Shown piece after piece: positions 25,986 to 36,913 of a stretch of 64,000 nucleotides of DNA (within the stretch, counting starts at the first letter, position 1; the number at the start of each line of letters is the position of its first letter). Position numbers and translations under genes: made by a program. Below the pieces are notes generated by a model, which ran no database searches, was not told the origin of the DNA, and saw only the letters and a program-made list of their open reading frames with translations. The DNA comes from Opitutaceae bacterium (GTDB taxonomy: Bacteria; Verrucomicrobiota; Verrucomicrobiia; Opitutales; Opitutaceae), in contig JADJTK010000034.1 in the NCBI GenBank assembly GCA_016711225.1, positions 6,327 to 70,326 on the forward strand. The letters are read 5' to 3'.

Positions 25986-26040
25986 CAAAAGAGGACAGTC
26001 CGCGGATGGCAGGTCGGCAGCGACCTGACCCCACGAAAAG

Positions 26041-26069
26041 GAGCCGAGGCCAAAAGCCCCGGCTCTTTT
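26041..26069 (+). terminator. Intrinsic terminator of the tRNA-Leu transcript
   Basis: GAGCCGAGGC-caaaa-GCCCCGGCTC followed by TTTT: a 10-bp stem with one mismatch and a T-run. It lies about 80 bp after tRNA-Leu. Confidence 0.8.
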
Positions 26070-26224
26070 CGTCTTCAGGTGGCCGTCGCCGCCCCCGGTG
26101 ATGCCGCGGCCACGAGCGGAGCAAACGCCCCGGGCCACGCCGGCCGGAAGACACCACCAACCCAGGACTGCAGCGGTGGGTCGCACGTGTGCGCTCCACC
26201 GAACCTGCAATCGGTGTTTCCTCC

Positions 26225-27052
26225 TTACCGGCCCGCCAGGAATCGGTCCACCGCTGCCCCCAGCGGCCACTGCCCCATGCCAGGTTGCGTGCGCAGCCAG
26301 TGGAGAAACGGCATGATCTGGAAAGCCGCCGTCGCCACCTCGCAACGATACAACCGCGCCATCGGGCCGGCCGCATCCAGATAGCCGCTCTCCGCAAACC
26401 GTCGCAACGCGGCCGTCACATCGTACGGCACCGCGTGATGGTCGATCCTCCAACCGGCCATCGCGGCCACATCGCGCTCGAGGGTCGAGAACTGGGCCTG
26501 CACCGTGCCGTCGAGCGGCAAGCCCACCGAGCCGACCGTCACGATCCGGCCGCCGCTCCAGTCGCGCACCCCGCAATAGTGGTTGTGCGCCCGTACGATC
26601 AGGCGCTCCCCCACCCCTCCGAACTTCTCCGCGACCTCCGCTTCCGGCGTGTAGGGGAAAAGCAAATCATGGTCGTTGCGTGGCGAGCCGTGGACGAAGA
26701 GCACGCCCGGCGCCTCCGGCAAACGCAGCACCGCCGGGAGTGCCGCCAACTCGGCGCGCTCCGCCACGGAAAACTGCCCGGCCGTCCAGCGCACCGGTCC
26801 GAAGCGTTCGCCCGACCACTCCGGCTTCGCGCGCGGGGTGTCGAAGTCGAAGACGTAGCGCTCGTGGTTGCCGCGCAACACCGGACAGCCGAGCGCCTGC
26901 ACCCGTTCCCAACACGCCGCCGAGTCGGGTGCCCCCACGACCATGTCGCCGGCGACGATCACGCGGTCGGGCCGCAACTGCACGAGGCGCGCCAGCACCG
27001 CGTCCAGCGCCGGCAGGTTTCCGTGGATGTCCGCGATGATGGCGATTCGCAT
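26225..27052 (-). CDS. Calcineurin-like metallophosphoesterase (YfcE/MJ0936-like)
   Basis: A 275-aa protein starting MRIAIIADIHGNLPAL. All dimetal motifs are visible: DIHGN, VVAGDMVVG, LRGNHERY, FVHGSPRND, and VRAHNHYCG. Family members hydrolyse phosphodiesters or small phospho-substrates with Mn/Fe. The C-terminal 70 residues after the last motif (WRIDHHAVPYDVTAALRRFA and beyond) are an extra helical segment. The start at 27052 is chosen because the metal motif must lie near the N-terminus; an in-frame upstream codon at 27082 would add ten residues. It is followed upstream by a repeat-filled spacer and uvrB on the same strand. Confidence 0.88.
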   Translation of the reverse strand: MRIAIIADIHGNLPALDAVLARLVQLRPDRVIVAGDMVVGAPDSAACWERVQALGCPVLRGNHERYVFDFDTPRAKPEWSGERFGPVRWTAGQFSVAERAELAALPAVLRLPEAPGVLFVHGSPRNDHDLLFPYTPEAEVAEKFGGVGERLIVRAHNHYCGVRDWSGGRIVTVGSVGLPLDGTVQAQFSTLERDVAAMAGWRIDHHAVPYDVTAALRRFAESGYLDAAGPMARLYRCEVATAAFQIMPFLHWLRTQPGMGQWPLGAAVDRFLAGR

Positions 27053-27084
27053 GGGAAGATCAGCTAGAACGACACCGCCCAAAT

Positions 27085-27153
27085 GGAGGGGCGGGCTTTA
27101 CGCCCGCCACTTCGACTCGCGCCCTCCTGGCGGGCGTAGAGCCCGCCCCACCA
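27085..27153. repeat. Inverted pair of REP-like family A repeats
   Basis: A direct-orientation copy (GGAGGGGCGGGCTTTACGCC..., 27085-27109) faces an inverted copy (27128-27153), so the pair can form one long cruciform. The same pair geometry occurs at 38544-38612 and 39768-39825. Confidence 0.75.
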
Positions 27154-27228
27154 CCAGCAGCCCGCGACAAATTCGCGGTTCCCTCCCTACCCGGCAAGCG
27201 TGCATCTGCGTCGGACATCGTCACGCGC

Positions 27229-29298
27229 TCACTTCCTCCTGAACTTCGGTTTGTCTCCGCCCTTCGTCGCGCCGTAGAGCTTCGCGGGTTTCCCCCCTGC
27301 GGCCGGCTTGCGGTATTCACCGGTTTTAAGCGCCTTAATCTGGTCGCGCAACAGCGCCGCACGCTCGAAATCCAGACGTTCGGCCGCCTCCTGCATCTCC
27401 TCCTCAATCTCAACGATCACCGCGGCCACATCGTCGGCCTCGCCCACGGCCAACGGTGCGGGCTCGGCGGATTGGCCGCTGCCATCATACACGCGCAGGC
27501 TCGACTGCGCCGAGCGCTGCACGCTGCGTGGCACGATCCCATGCGCGGTGTTGTAGGCGATCTGCTTTTCCCGGCGCCGGGTCGTGACTTCGATCGTGCG
27601 TCGGATCGATTCAGTCTGCACATCGGCGTAGAAGATCACCCGTCCCTTGTCGTGGCGCGCGGCGCGCCCGGCCGTTTGGATGAGACTGGTCTCGCTGCGA
27701 AGAAAGCCTTCCTTGTCGGCATCGAGGATGGCCACCAGCGCGACCTCCGGCAGGTCGAGGCCTTCGCGCAATAGGTTGATCCCCACAAGCACGTCGAAGT
27801 TGCCCAGCCGCAGATTGCGCAGGATCTCGACTCGCTCGATCGTATCGATGTCGGAATGCAGATACTCCACGCGGATCTTCGCCTCGCGCAGATAGGCGGT
27901 GATGTCCTCGGAGAGCCGCTTGGTCAGGGTGGTCACCAACACGCGTTCGCCAACCTCGGTCGCACGGCGGATCTCGCCGATCAAGTCCTCCACCTGGCCC
28001 TTGGTCGAGCGTATCGTAATTTCGGGGTCCAGAAGACCGGTGGGGCGGATCACCTGCTCGGCCACCACGGCGGACCGCTCCAACTCGTATTTGGTCGGCG
28101 TGGCGGAGACGAACAGCGTCTGCCCGGTCACCTGGCGGAACTCCTCGGCGTTGAGCGGACGGTTGTCCAGGGCGGAGGGCAGGCGGAAGCCGAAGTTGAC
28201 GAGGGTCTCCTTGCGGGACCGGTCGCCGGCGTACATGCCGCCGATCTGCGGGACGGTGACGTGGCTCTCGTCGATGAAGGTGAGAAAGTCCTTCGGGAAG
28301 AAGTCCAGCAGGCAGAACGGCCGGTCGCCCGGCTTCCGCCCGGAGAGATGGCGCGAGTAGTTCTCGATGCCATTGCAGAAGCCCATCTCGCGCAGCATCT
28401 CCAGGTCGTACTCACAACGCATCTTGATGCGCTGGGCCTCGAGCAGCTGGCCCTTCTTCTCGAACTCCGCCACCCGCGCGTCCAGCTCGGCCCGGATCGA
28501 GCCGATGGCCCCTTCCAACTTGCCCTTGGTCGTCACATACTGGTTGGCCGGATAGAGGTCGAATTGGGTGAGTTTGCGCAGCACCGCACCGGTGAGCGGA
28601 TCGAACTCCGCAATCGCCTCCACCTCGTCGCCGAAAAACTCGACCCGCAGCCCGTGCTCGAGGTAGGCCGGCATCACGTCGACCACGTCGCCGCGCGCCC
28701 GGAATCGCCCGCGCGCCAGCTCATAGTCGTTGCGCTCATAAAGGTTGTCCACGAGCCGCTCCAGGAAGACCTGCCGCGGCAACGTCGCTCCGACCTTGAG
28801 CGGGATGCGCAGCTCGGCGAAATCCTCGGGGGATCCCAGTCCATAGATACAGGAAACGCTGGCGACCACGATCACATCGCGCCGGCTCACCAGCGCGCTG
28901 GCGGCGGAGATGCGCAGCCGTTCGATCTCGTCGTTGATCGCCGAATCCTTCTCGATGAAGGTGTCGCTCGACGGGATGTAGGCCTCGGGCTGGTAGTAAT
29001 CGTAGAAGCTGACGAAGTACTCGACCGCGTTCTCCGGGAAGAAGTTCTTGAACTCGGAGAAGAGCTGCGCCGCCAAAGTCTTGTTGTGGGAGATAACCAG
29101 TACCGGCCGGTCGAGCTGCGCGATGACACTCGCCATCGTGAAGGTCTTCCCGGATCCGGTCACCCCGAGCAAGGTCTGGTTGCGATTGCCCGCGCGCAAC
29201 GAGGCGACCAGGGCCGCGATGGCCTCGGGCTGGTCGCCCAGCGGCGGATAGTCGGACTTGAGCTTGAACAGCGGCACGGCAGGAGGAACACCAAACAC
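27229..29298 (-). CDS. uvrB: Excinuclease ABC subunit B
   Basis: The 689-aa damage-recognition helicase of nucleotide excision repair, which loads on DNA with UvrA and hands over to UvrC. Walker A is LLGVTGSGKTFTMAS, and the beta-hairpin is YFVSFYDYYQPEAYIPSSDT. Helicase motifs follow: SCIYGLGSPEDF, DESHVTVPQIGGMYAGDRSR, TKRLSEDITAYL, and GINLLREGLDLPEVALVAI. The C-terminal UVR domain (MQEAAERLDFERAALLRDQI) contacts UvrC, and a basic Lys/Gly tail follows. The start is a GTG at 29298; a second GTG at 29277 would also give a normal N-terminus. Confidence 0.96.
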   Translation of the reverse strand: MFGVPPAVPLFKLKSDYPPLGDQPEAIAALVASLRAGNRNQTLLGVTGSGKTFTMASVIAQLDRPVLVISHNKTLAAQLFSEFKNFFPENAVEYFVSFYDYYQPEAYIPSSDTFIEKDSAINDEIERLRISAASALVSRRDVIVVASVSCIYGLGSPEDFAELRIPLKVGATLPRQVFLERLVDNLYERNDYELARGRFRARGDVVDVMPAYLEHGLRVEFFGDEVEAIAEFDPLTGAVLRKLTQFDLYPANQYVTTKGKLEGAIGSIRAELDARVAEFEKKGQLLEAQRIKMRCEYDLEMLREMGFCNGIENYSRHLSGRKPGDRPFCLLDFFPKDFLTFIDESHVTVPQIGGMYAGDRSRKETLVNFGFRLPSALDNRPLNAEEFRQVTGQTLFVSATPTKYELERSAVVAEQVIRPTGLLDPEITIRSTKGQVEDLIGEIRRATEVGERVLVTTLTKRLSEDITAYLREAKIRVEYLHSDIDTIERVEILRNLRLGNFDVLVGINLLREGLDLPEVALVAILDADKEGFLRSETSLIQTAGRAARHDKGRVIFYADVQTESIRRTIEVTTRRREKQIAYNTAHGIVPRSVQRSAQSSLRVYDGSGQSAEPAPLAVGEADDVAAVIVEIEEEMQEAAERLDFERAALLRDQIKALKTGEYRKPAAGGKPAKLYGATKGGDKPKFRRK

Positions 29299-29415
29299 GG
29301 AAGCGGGCCTCGCGGAAGGTTATTCCGCTGCGGCGGGAAGGCGCCTCGCCAGAGACGGTGAATCCAAAGTCCGCGGGCGGTTGCGGCCGGCCCACCCCAC
29401 GGTATCTTCCCCGCC

Positions 29416-29859
29416 ATGAAAACGATTCTTGCCCCGGTCGATTTCTCGAGTGTCACCGCCCGCGTCGTGGCGCAGGCCGGCGAGCTGGCCAAGGCCTTCG
29501 GCGGCTCCGTCGAACTCTTCCACTCCGTGGCCCCGCCGATCAACGTCGTCACCTACGACATGCCCGTGGAGTCCTTCGCCAAGGAGATCGAGTTCGCCCA
29601 GGAACAGGCGCTCAAGAAGCTGGCCGAATTCAAGCGCACCCTCGATGCCCAGGACATCTCCTGCACCACCAAATTCACCCAGGGCAACGCGGTGAGCGCG
29701 ATCCTGGAGGAAGCGCGCGCCCTGCCCGCCGCCTTCATTGTGATGGGTTCCCATGGCCACGGCGCGCTCTACGAGCTGCTCGCCGGCAGCACCACCCACG
29801 GCGTGCTGCACCGCACCCCCTGCCCGGTGGTGGTCCTGCCGTCGGGCGGGAAGCGGTGA
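29416..29859 (+). CDS. Universal stress protein, UspA family
   Basis: A 147-aa single-domain protein. It begins MKTILAPVDFSSVTARVVAQ and ends with the ATP-binding pattern GSHGHGALYELLAGST followed by LHRTPCPVVVLP, the G-2x-G-9x-G-S/T signature of nucleotide-binding Usp proteins. These proteins modulate stress survival and are often dimers. It is transcribed divergently from uvrB with about 117 bp between starts. The stop codon runs straight into spacer repeat family F. Confidence 0.92.
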   Translation: MKTILAPVDFSSVTARVVAQAGELAKAFGGSVELFHSVAPPINVVTYDMPVESFAKEIEFAQEQALKKLAEFKRTLDAQDISCTTKFTQGNAVSAILEEARALPAAFIVMGSHGHGALYELLAGSTTHGVLHRTPCPVVVLPSGGKR

Positions 29860-30136
29860 GCGGTGACCGGTGATCAGTGAATGGTGGCCAGTTGTCAGTG
29901 AGTGCACACAAGTAGCGGGCTACCCCTACCCGCGTTTTCGACGTCGCACAGGCCTTCAGCCCGTGTCGTTGGGCGGGCCCCGGCAGGGAACGGATGCAGG
30001 AGCCTCCCGATCCGTCGGAAGCAGCAGGCCACGCGGCCCATTGCTCAAGTACGGCACTTTGGAGCGGTAGCAGCGCCCCGCCCTGAAGGGACGGGCCACG
30101 ATAATCAACAACCGATAACTGGTGACTGGTAACTAA
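29855..30136. repeat. Spacer repeats of family F flanking a gene-free stretch
   Basis: Units such as GGTGACCGGTGATCAGTGA at 29861-29880, and again around 30107-30136, lie at the ends of two converging genes (usp and the giant secreted protein). The middle of the interval has no credible gene. Confidence 0.45.
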
Positions 30137-30139
30137 TCG

Positions 30140-33100
30140 CTACGGTACCACCTCCACCTTCAGGCGGACGAACTTGCGCGAGGCAACGGACGGCGCGGCC
30201 TCGCGCAGGCGCACGAGCTGGGTGCCATCGGCATTGGTGCCGCCGTCCTCGATCAGGAACGCCACCTCGGTCCACGTCACACAGTCATCGGTCACCTCCA
30301 GCGCGTAGCGGATACCCTGCGCCTGCGGATTGACCGCGAAGTCCAACGCCATCGCCACCTTCCCTCCGGCCTCGGGGATCATCTCCGCCTTCGGCAGCTC
30401 CGCCTCCGCACTCTCCATCGGCGGCACGCCGAGGGCGAACTTCATGAGATTGGATACCCCGTCGCCGGCCGGCGTATCCTCCGGAGCACGTTGCGCAACC
30501 GGCACCTCGGGCTGCGCCGCCCAATCGGCCACCTTCATCGGCGCATCCGCCACCTTCACCAGCAACGTATCACTGTCGGTCGTTCCGGCCATGCTCGAGG
30601 CGCGCACCCAATACCGCGCCCACGCGTTCAGCGGCGGCGAGGTGAAAGAGGCCTCGGTAGCACCGACCACCGGCGCCGCGATGTCGCCGCTGTCGCCTTG
30701 ATACCACTGATACGTCACCGGTCCCGGCCCGGTGGCCGTGACGGCGAGAGTGGTGGTAGCCCCGTTCTCAATGCTCGCCCCGGCTGGCGGCGCGGCAAAT
30801 TGCACCGGCGCCGCGGCGGTGAAGCTGAGCAACTGGCGATCATCCCACGAATCCTCCGCCCCCAGACGCTTGACCGCGCCGACTCCGGGCGCCCACCACT
30901 CTTCGTTGCTCTGCACGCCGTCGGGGCGGGCGAAGACGATCTGCAGGTGCAGACAGCCGGCAAAGGTGCCGGCAGGAACCGTGACGGTCTCCACGCCCAA
31001 GAGACGAATCCCCGAGGCGACGCGCCCGTACCACACGCCGTTCGCATACAGGTCCGCCTCCATCGCGGCCGAGCCGCCCACCGTCAGCGTCGCCGGGAAC
31101 CCGAGCCCGGCGCCGGCGCGGGTCTGCCGGGTGCCCGCATCCTCGTCGTTGCCCCAGAAGTGGAGCCGGTCGGCGGCGACCGTGAAGAAATCGTCCCAGG
31201 TTTCTTCAGCGGAGAAGACGCCCCCGGCGTAGGCCCCGTGGGTGGAGCGCACCGGCATCGCGGTGAAGCTCGCAGGCGTAGGCGTGACCTGACCGCTGTA
31301 GGTGGTGATCAACCGTACAGCGTCGATGTCGAGCCGGGTGCGCGAGGCGCCATCCGCCGGGCCCTCGTAGAGCCAGGTATTACCAACGGCGAGCGGGTGG
31401 TAGTAATTGAGTAGACGGTACGAGGCGCCGCCAGCGACCCGACCGCCAGCACGGCCGCCTGGCTCGTTGCGGAACCGGCATCGTTCTCGACCCGCGCGAT
31501 GTAGGCCCCAAAATCGGCAGCCGCCGCAGCAGGGAGTACCAGCACGGGCTGGTTCTTCCCCGGCAGCGCCATGCCATCCTTGAACCATTGGTACCGCAAA
31601 TGTCCGCCGGTGGCCGTGACCGCGAAGGTGGCCGGGGCTCCGGGCGCAACCGTCTGCGAGGTCGGGCTCGCCGTGATCGCCGGCCGCGGATCCTCATCGG
31701 GCTTGAGCATGACCAGCCCGTACTGCCACTGCCCCTCGCGGCACCCGTTCACATTGGGAACAAGAATGCGGCCATCATCGGTGTAGCGGGCGCCGTTGCC
31801 GCACCATTCCTCCTTCGGGATGACGGGGAACGCGTAATCAAAAGCGCCAAACGTCGAGTCGAAGCGTCCGGTGGTGCCGAAACGCACCACACTACGGCTT
31901 CGCTCCGAGTCTTCCGTATACCCGGCGCTGGCAAGTACTCTGCCATCGGGCAACAGCGTGAGCCCGGACGAGATATTCGCGTGAGTACCCGCCGCATAGC
32001 TCCGATCCCAGGCGCCGTCGCTTCCAAAGCGGGCCAGGCCCCAGAACCCTGCGACGATGATCTTGCCATCGGGCTGGAAAGCGAACGCCGTCGGATAGGT
32101 GATCGGGCCGCCGCTGCCCGCCAGATTCCAGCTGGAATCCAGCTGGCCATCGGCATTCAAACGCGCGCCGCCCAACCGACTGAACGACCAACCGTTCGCT
32201 GACGTCCACCAGGCCCCCTCATAGACCCGGCCCAAATCGTCGACGCCCAGACCAAGGGTTGTGATCGCGTTCAGCACCCGGGCAAAGCTCGTGTCCAACC
32301 GCCCGCTATCCAGGAGCCGTACAATGTACGGTGCTGAGACGCCGTCATAGCTGGCAAAATCGCCCGCGGCCACGATCCGTCCGTCACGCATCGCCACCAA
32401 GTGGCTCACCCGGTTGCCGGTTATTCCCGCTCCGGATTCGAACGTTGGATCAAAGCTACCATCGGCGTAGAGGCGAGCGATCCGGTTGCAGCCAGCGCCG
32501 GCAGCCAACTGCGAAAAGGCTCCGCCCACCACGAGCTTGCCGTCACCGGTACGCACCGCCGCGTACACCGGTCCGTCGAAGCCTCCGGGAGCGAAACTCG
32601 CATCCACCGATCCGTCCGCGTGCAGTCGGGCGATCCCGCGCTGCGGCACTCCATTGACGTGGGTGAAACTACCGCCGACCACCCAGTCGCCACCGGACAC
32701 GGGCACGGTCGCGCTGACATAGCCCCCGAACCGCCCGCCCGCCGCGTTGGTGGCCACCAGGGTCTCATCGAGGGCGAAGCGGGCGAACCCGCTCGATGCC
32801 GTCGCACCCAGAGCGGTGAAATCCCCGGCCAGGACAACCTGGCTACGCGCAGCATCGTAGGCCAGCGCGCGCACCGGTGACCTCGGCCAGTCCGCGCCCT
32901 GCGGCTCGACGAGCGCACCCGTCGCGGTCAGCCGCACTACACAGGCACACGCGGTTCCGTTGAGCGCGGTGAAGCGTCCCCCAACCAGGATCGTCCCATC
33001 TGGCAGCGGCACCACGGCGGAGATCGCATCATAATCCTGGAACCCTGCCCCGGTAGAAAAGCTCCCATCGACAGTGCCGTCGCCATTGAGGCGCACGATC

Positions 33101-36100
33101 TTGGCACGTTTATCAGTGCTTCCCGCCGTATAGGGTCCAGCGACCAGCACTCGCCCGTCCGACTGCACAGACAGGCCTGTCAGATTTTCCAAAGTGGTGG
33201 GATTATAGACAAAAGTTGGATCAACAGAACCGTCGCCATTGAGGCGGACAATACGACTGGGCAGCGACGCGCCACTGCTCCAAGTCCCCACCAATATCTT
33301 GCCGTCGGGTTGAAGGGCCAACGATTCCGTTTCGCTCAGACCGGCTGCACCCGGTTGCCAAGTCGCATCCAGCGTCCCATCCGCGTTCAACCGCGCCAAC
33401 GTCCCCTTCGTATAACCATCGAAAACTCCCTGGACGAGGATCTTGCCGTCCTCCTGGCGCAGCATCCGGGATACGGTGCCAAAACCAAGTTCGGCACCGA
33501 ACGAGGGATCGACGGTGGCTCCGTCGGCCGACAGCCGGACCAGCCCGGAACAAGCTGCTCCATTGACTTCGGAAAACCTGCCCCCCACCAGCACGCCATC
33601 GCCCCCGAGGGAAATCATCGCCGCGATCGGCGCATTGAACGCGGGCGCGAAGCCCAGATCCAACGAGCCATCCAAGCCCAGCCGCGCAACGCCAGGCCGG
33701 CGTTGCCCATCCAAGGTCGAAAATCCTCCCGCAATATAGCAGCTGCCATCGCCGACCAGCCCGAGGACGTTGACACTCGCTCCGCTTTGCTCGAACAACG
33801 GCGAAAACGATTTATCCAGCCGGAACGTCGTCCCGTAGCTGGGAGGCGCCACGGCGAAGGTCACCGTCTGCGAGGCGACGCTCGTGACGCCATCGGATAC
33901 AAGCACATCATAGGCGCCGGCATCGGCCATCGTCGCCGAGGGCAGCGTGAAGCGCTTGCCGGTGGCACCAGGGATGGCGACTCCCTGCTTGCGCCACTGA
34001 TAGTTGAGCGGAACCGAACTGGTCGCCTCGACCGACAAAATGGTCGTGCCGCCGACTACCGCCGTCTGCCAGGCAGCAGGCTGAGTAGCGATCACCGGAG
34101 CGGGGACCACCTCGGGACGCAGCAAGGCGAGCCCGATTTGGCGGGTAGAGCCACGGCGCCCCGTCACGCCCGGAACCAGGATACGACCGTCGTCAGTGTA
34201 GCAGGCACCCGAATTGCCGTTGCCGGCAAAGGGTCCAGTGTCTCCATCGAAGGTCGCGAAAGTCGGGTCCTGTGTGCCATCGGCCAGATAGCGCCCGGCA
34301 CTGCGCGGGGACCCGCCGTAGTTGAGGTAACCGGCAGCGAGGAGACGGCCGTCGGGCTGCAGGTTGATCGAGGTCGGGGTCCCGATCATCATGGTCGCCG
34401 AGCCGTAGGTCGGATCGAAGCTGCCATCATTGTTGAAGCGGGCCACTCCCAGCCGCAGCGGCGACGCTGCGCTCTGGAAGCCAGCGACGATGAACTTGCC
34501 GTCGGGCTGCAGGGCAAACGCCCAAGGACCGACACCGACGCCGTTTGTCGTCGGATCAAAACTGGGATCAAGCGAACCATTGGCCAGAAGACGCGCTCCA
34601 CCCTGCCGGCTAAAGGTCCAGCCGTTCATGGCGAGAACCCAACTACCGGAAAGGATCCGACCGTCGGCCTCGACGGCGAGGCCCTGCGGAATGAACAAAT
34701 CAGGCGCCCAGTTGCTGAAGCTGACATCGCGGGCGCCATCGGACTGAAGGCGGATGATGTATCGGGCGGGCTCGCCATCATAGGCGGTGAACTCACCGGC
34801 AACAACGACCCGACCATCACCCATCACCGTAAGGTAACCAATGTTATGCCCGTTCGGACTATTGAAGCCGGTGCCGATGGCAAAGGCGGCATCGAAGCTG
34901 CCATCGGCGGCAACCCGGGCGAGGCCATTGCAGTCGGTGCCGTTAAAGCTGGTGAATGCTCCACCGACCAGAAGCTTGCCATCGCCGGTGCGAGCGAGAG
35001 CAGAGACCGCCCTGTCGAACCCCGAGCCGACCGCGAAACCGCTATCCAAGCTCCCATCACTGTTGAGCCGCGCGATCCGGTTCTGCGCGACGCCATTGAC
35101 CAGCGTAAAGTCGCCGGCCACGACCCAGTCGCCACCGGACACTGGCACGGCGGCCAGGACAGTCGCTTCGACCCGCTCACCGCCGGCCAGCGCGTTCACC
35201 GCAGTACCGGCGAGTGTGTAGCGAGCCTGGCCGCTGGTGGCCGAGGCGCCGACCGTAGTAAAAGTTCCGGCGACGACCAACTGGCCGTTCGCCGCATCGT
35301 AACCCAGCGCTCGCACACCAGCAGCGGGTAATGCGCCCGCGGCAAAGGTGGGTTCAAGGAGACCCGTCGAGTCAATCCGGATGAGGGCACCACAGGCTGT
35401 CCCGTTGTAATTGGAAAAGCTGCCGCCCAGCACGATCCGGCCATCAGGCTGGAGCAACAGGGCATCGGCCGAGACGTTCGGCCCGAAACCGCTGCCGGCC
35501 GACAAACTCGGATCGAGCGTACCCGCGGTGTTGATGCGGGCGAGATTTGCGCAGGGCGTTCCGTCATAGCTCGTGAAGCCGCCCACAACCAAGATCTTGC
35601 CATCGGGCTGCAGCGCCAAGGCCTTGACCTCGGAGTTGAAACCCGCCCCGACCGCGAACGACGTATCCAGGGTTCCGTCCGCATTCAGACGCGCGATGCC
35701 AGGAACCGCGTTCCCGTCGTAGTGGGTCACCGCCACGACAATCTTTCCGTCGGACTGCACCACCAGAGAATTGGGCCACTGCGCCCCCACGCCGGTGGGG
35801 GCCCAAGTCGGATCGAGGGTCCCATCGGTATTGAGTCGTACGAGATTGCCGTGCGGGTAGTCGACGAAACCACCGACCACGAGCAGTTTGCCATCCGGCT
35901 GCTGCACGATGCGGCCCCGCGTCCCGTTGCACACCAACTCCGGCATGAAGGCCGGATCAACGGTCAACCCATCGGCCGAGAGGCGTGCGAGCCCCCGACG
36001 CGCCTGACCATTGACCTCGGTGAATGAGCCGCCGATCACCACCCACTCACTCCCCTGCGGGAGCACACCGGTCACCGTGCCGCTCACGGCGGGATTGAAC

Positions 36101-36633
36101 CCCGCATCCAAGGTTGAGGCGCCACTCAATCGCGCGAACCCGTCCCGGCGTTGGCCATCAAGTGTCGTGAAGGTGCCGGTAACATAGCTCTCACCCGACG
36201 GGGCAACCGCCAGCGCCGTAATCCCCGCCCCCTGCCGCTCAAACACCGCAGGGAAAGTCGGATCCAGCCGGAACGTCGTCCCGTAGCTGGGAGGCGCCAC
36301 CAGCAACTGCCCGACCTGGGAGGTAATCGACTCCGCACCGTCGGAAACCACCACATCGTAGAAGCCAGCCTCGGCCATCGTCACGTTGGTCAACGTCAAC
36401 GATTCGGTAAACGCCCCGTCCACGGGCACACCAAGATGCCGCCACTGGTAGCTGAGGGTGCCGCTTCCCGAGGCCTCAACCGTGAAGGTCGCATTTTGAC
36501 CGCTTATCACGGTCACTACGCCGGGATGCGTGGTCACCACAGGCGCCACCGCCAAGGCGGCGCCGATAAATACAACTACAACCAGTCCAAGGACAAACGA
36601 CCGGAGACGACGACAGATGCGCGACGAATTCAT
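30140..36633 (-). CDS. Giant secreted protein: Ig-like domains plus two tandem blocks of delta-60 repeats; one frameshift near 31425
   Basis: Restoring one base near 31415-31440 joins two frames into about 2164 aa. A signal peptide is visible (MNSSRICRRLRSFVLGLVVV, then FIGAALAVA). Two long homologous halves follow, each with an Ig-like domain, the shared phrase APPSYGTTFRLD, and some twenty delta-60 type repeats (LQPDGKILVVGGF, RLNADGTLDTSF style). A third Ig-like domain (YQWFKDGMALPG), a domain opening YHPLAVGNTWLYEGP, a fourth Ig-like domain, and a C-terminal module with NLMKFALGVPP and a RKFVRLKV ending close the protein. Delta-60 repeats are predicted beta-propeller or solenoid units. 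It is probably an exported surface or adhesion protein; ligand unknown. The ATG at 36633 is preferred over a start at 36660. The frameshift could be a consensus error. Confidence 0.8.
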
Positions 36634-36913
36634 GGCAGAGTGTGGGTTTGCAGCTCTCACCGAAGGCGACCAGCCGCGGTGAACGCTCCGAAGGGAAGCC
36701 CTGGCGCGAGGATCGGGCTATAAAAAACCCGTCAAGCCTGCTCATATTAGGCACACCCACACAGCCGCACCAGAGCGCTAATACCCACGACAGCCTCCGG
36801 TCCCTCTAGCTTTCCCGATGGTCGCGCCCGGCCTTAGGGCTCTGCTCCTGCCCGATAGGATTCAGCATCGAGGCCCCCAGCCTCCGCTCAACGTCTACCC
36901 CCACTGGCCCTAC

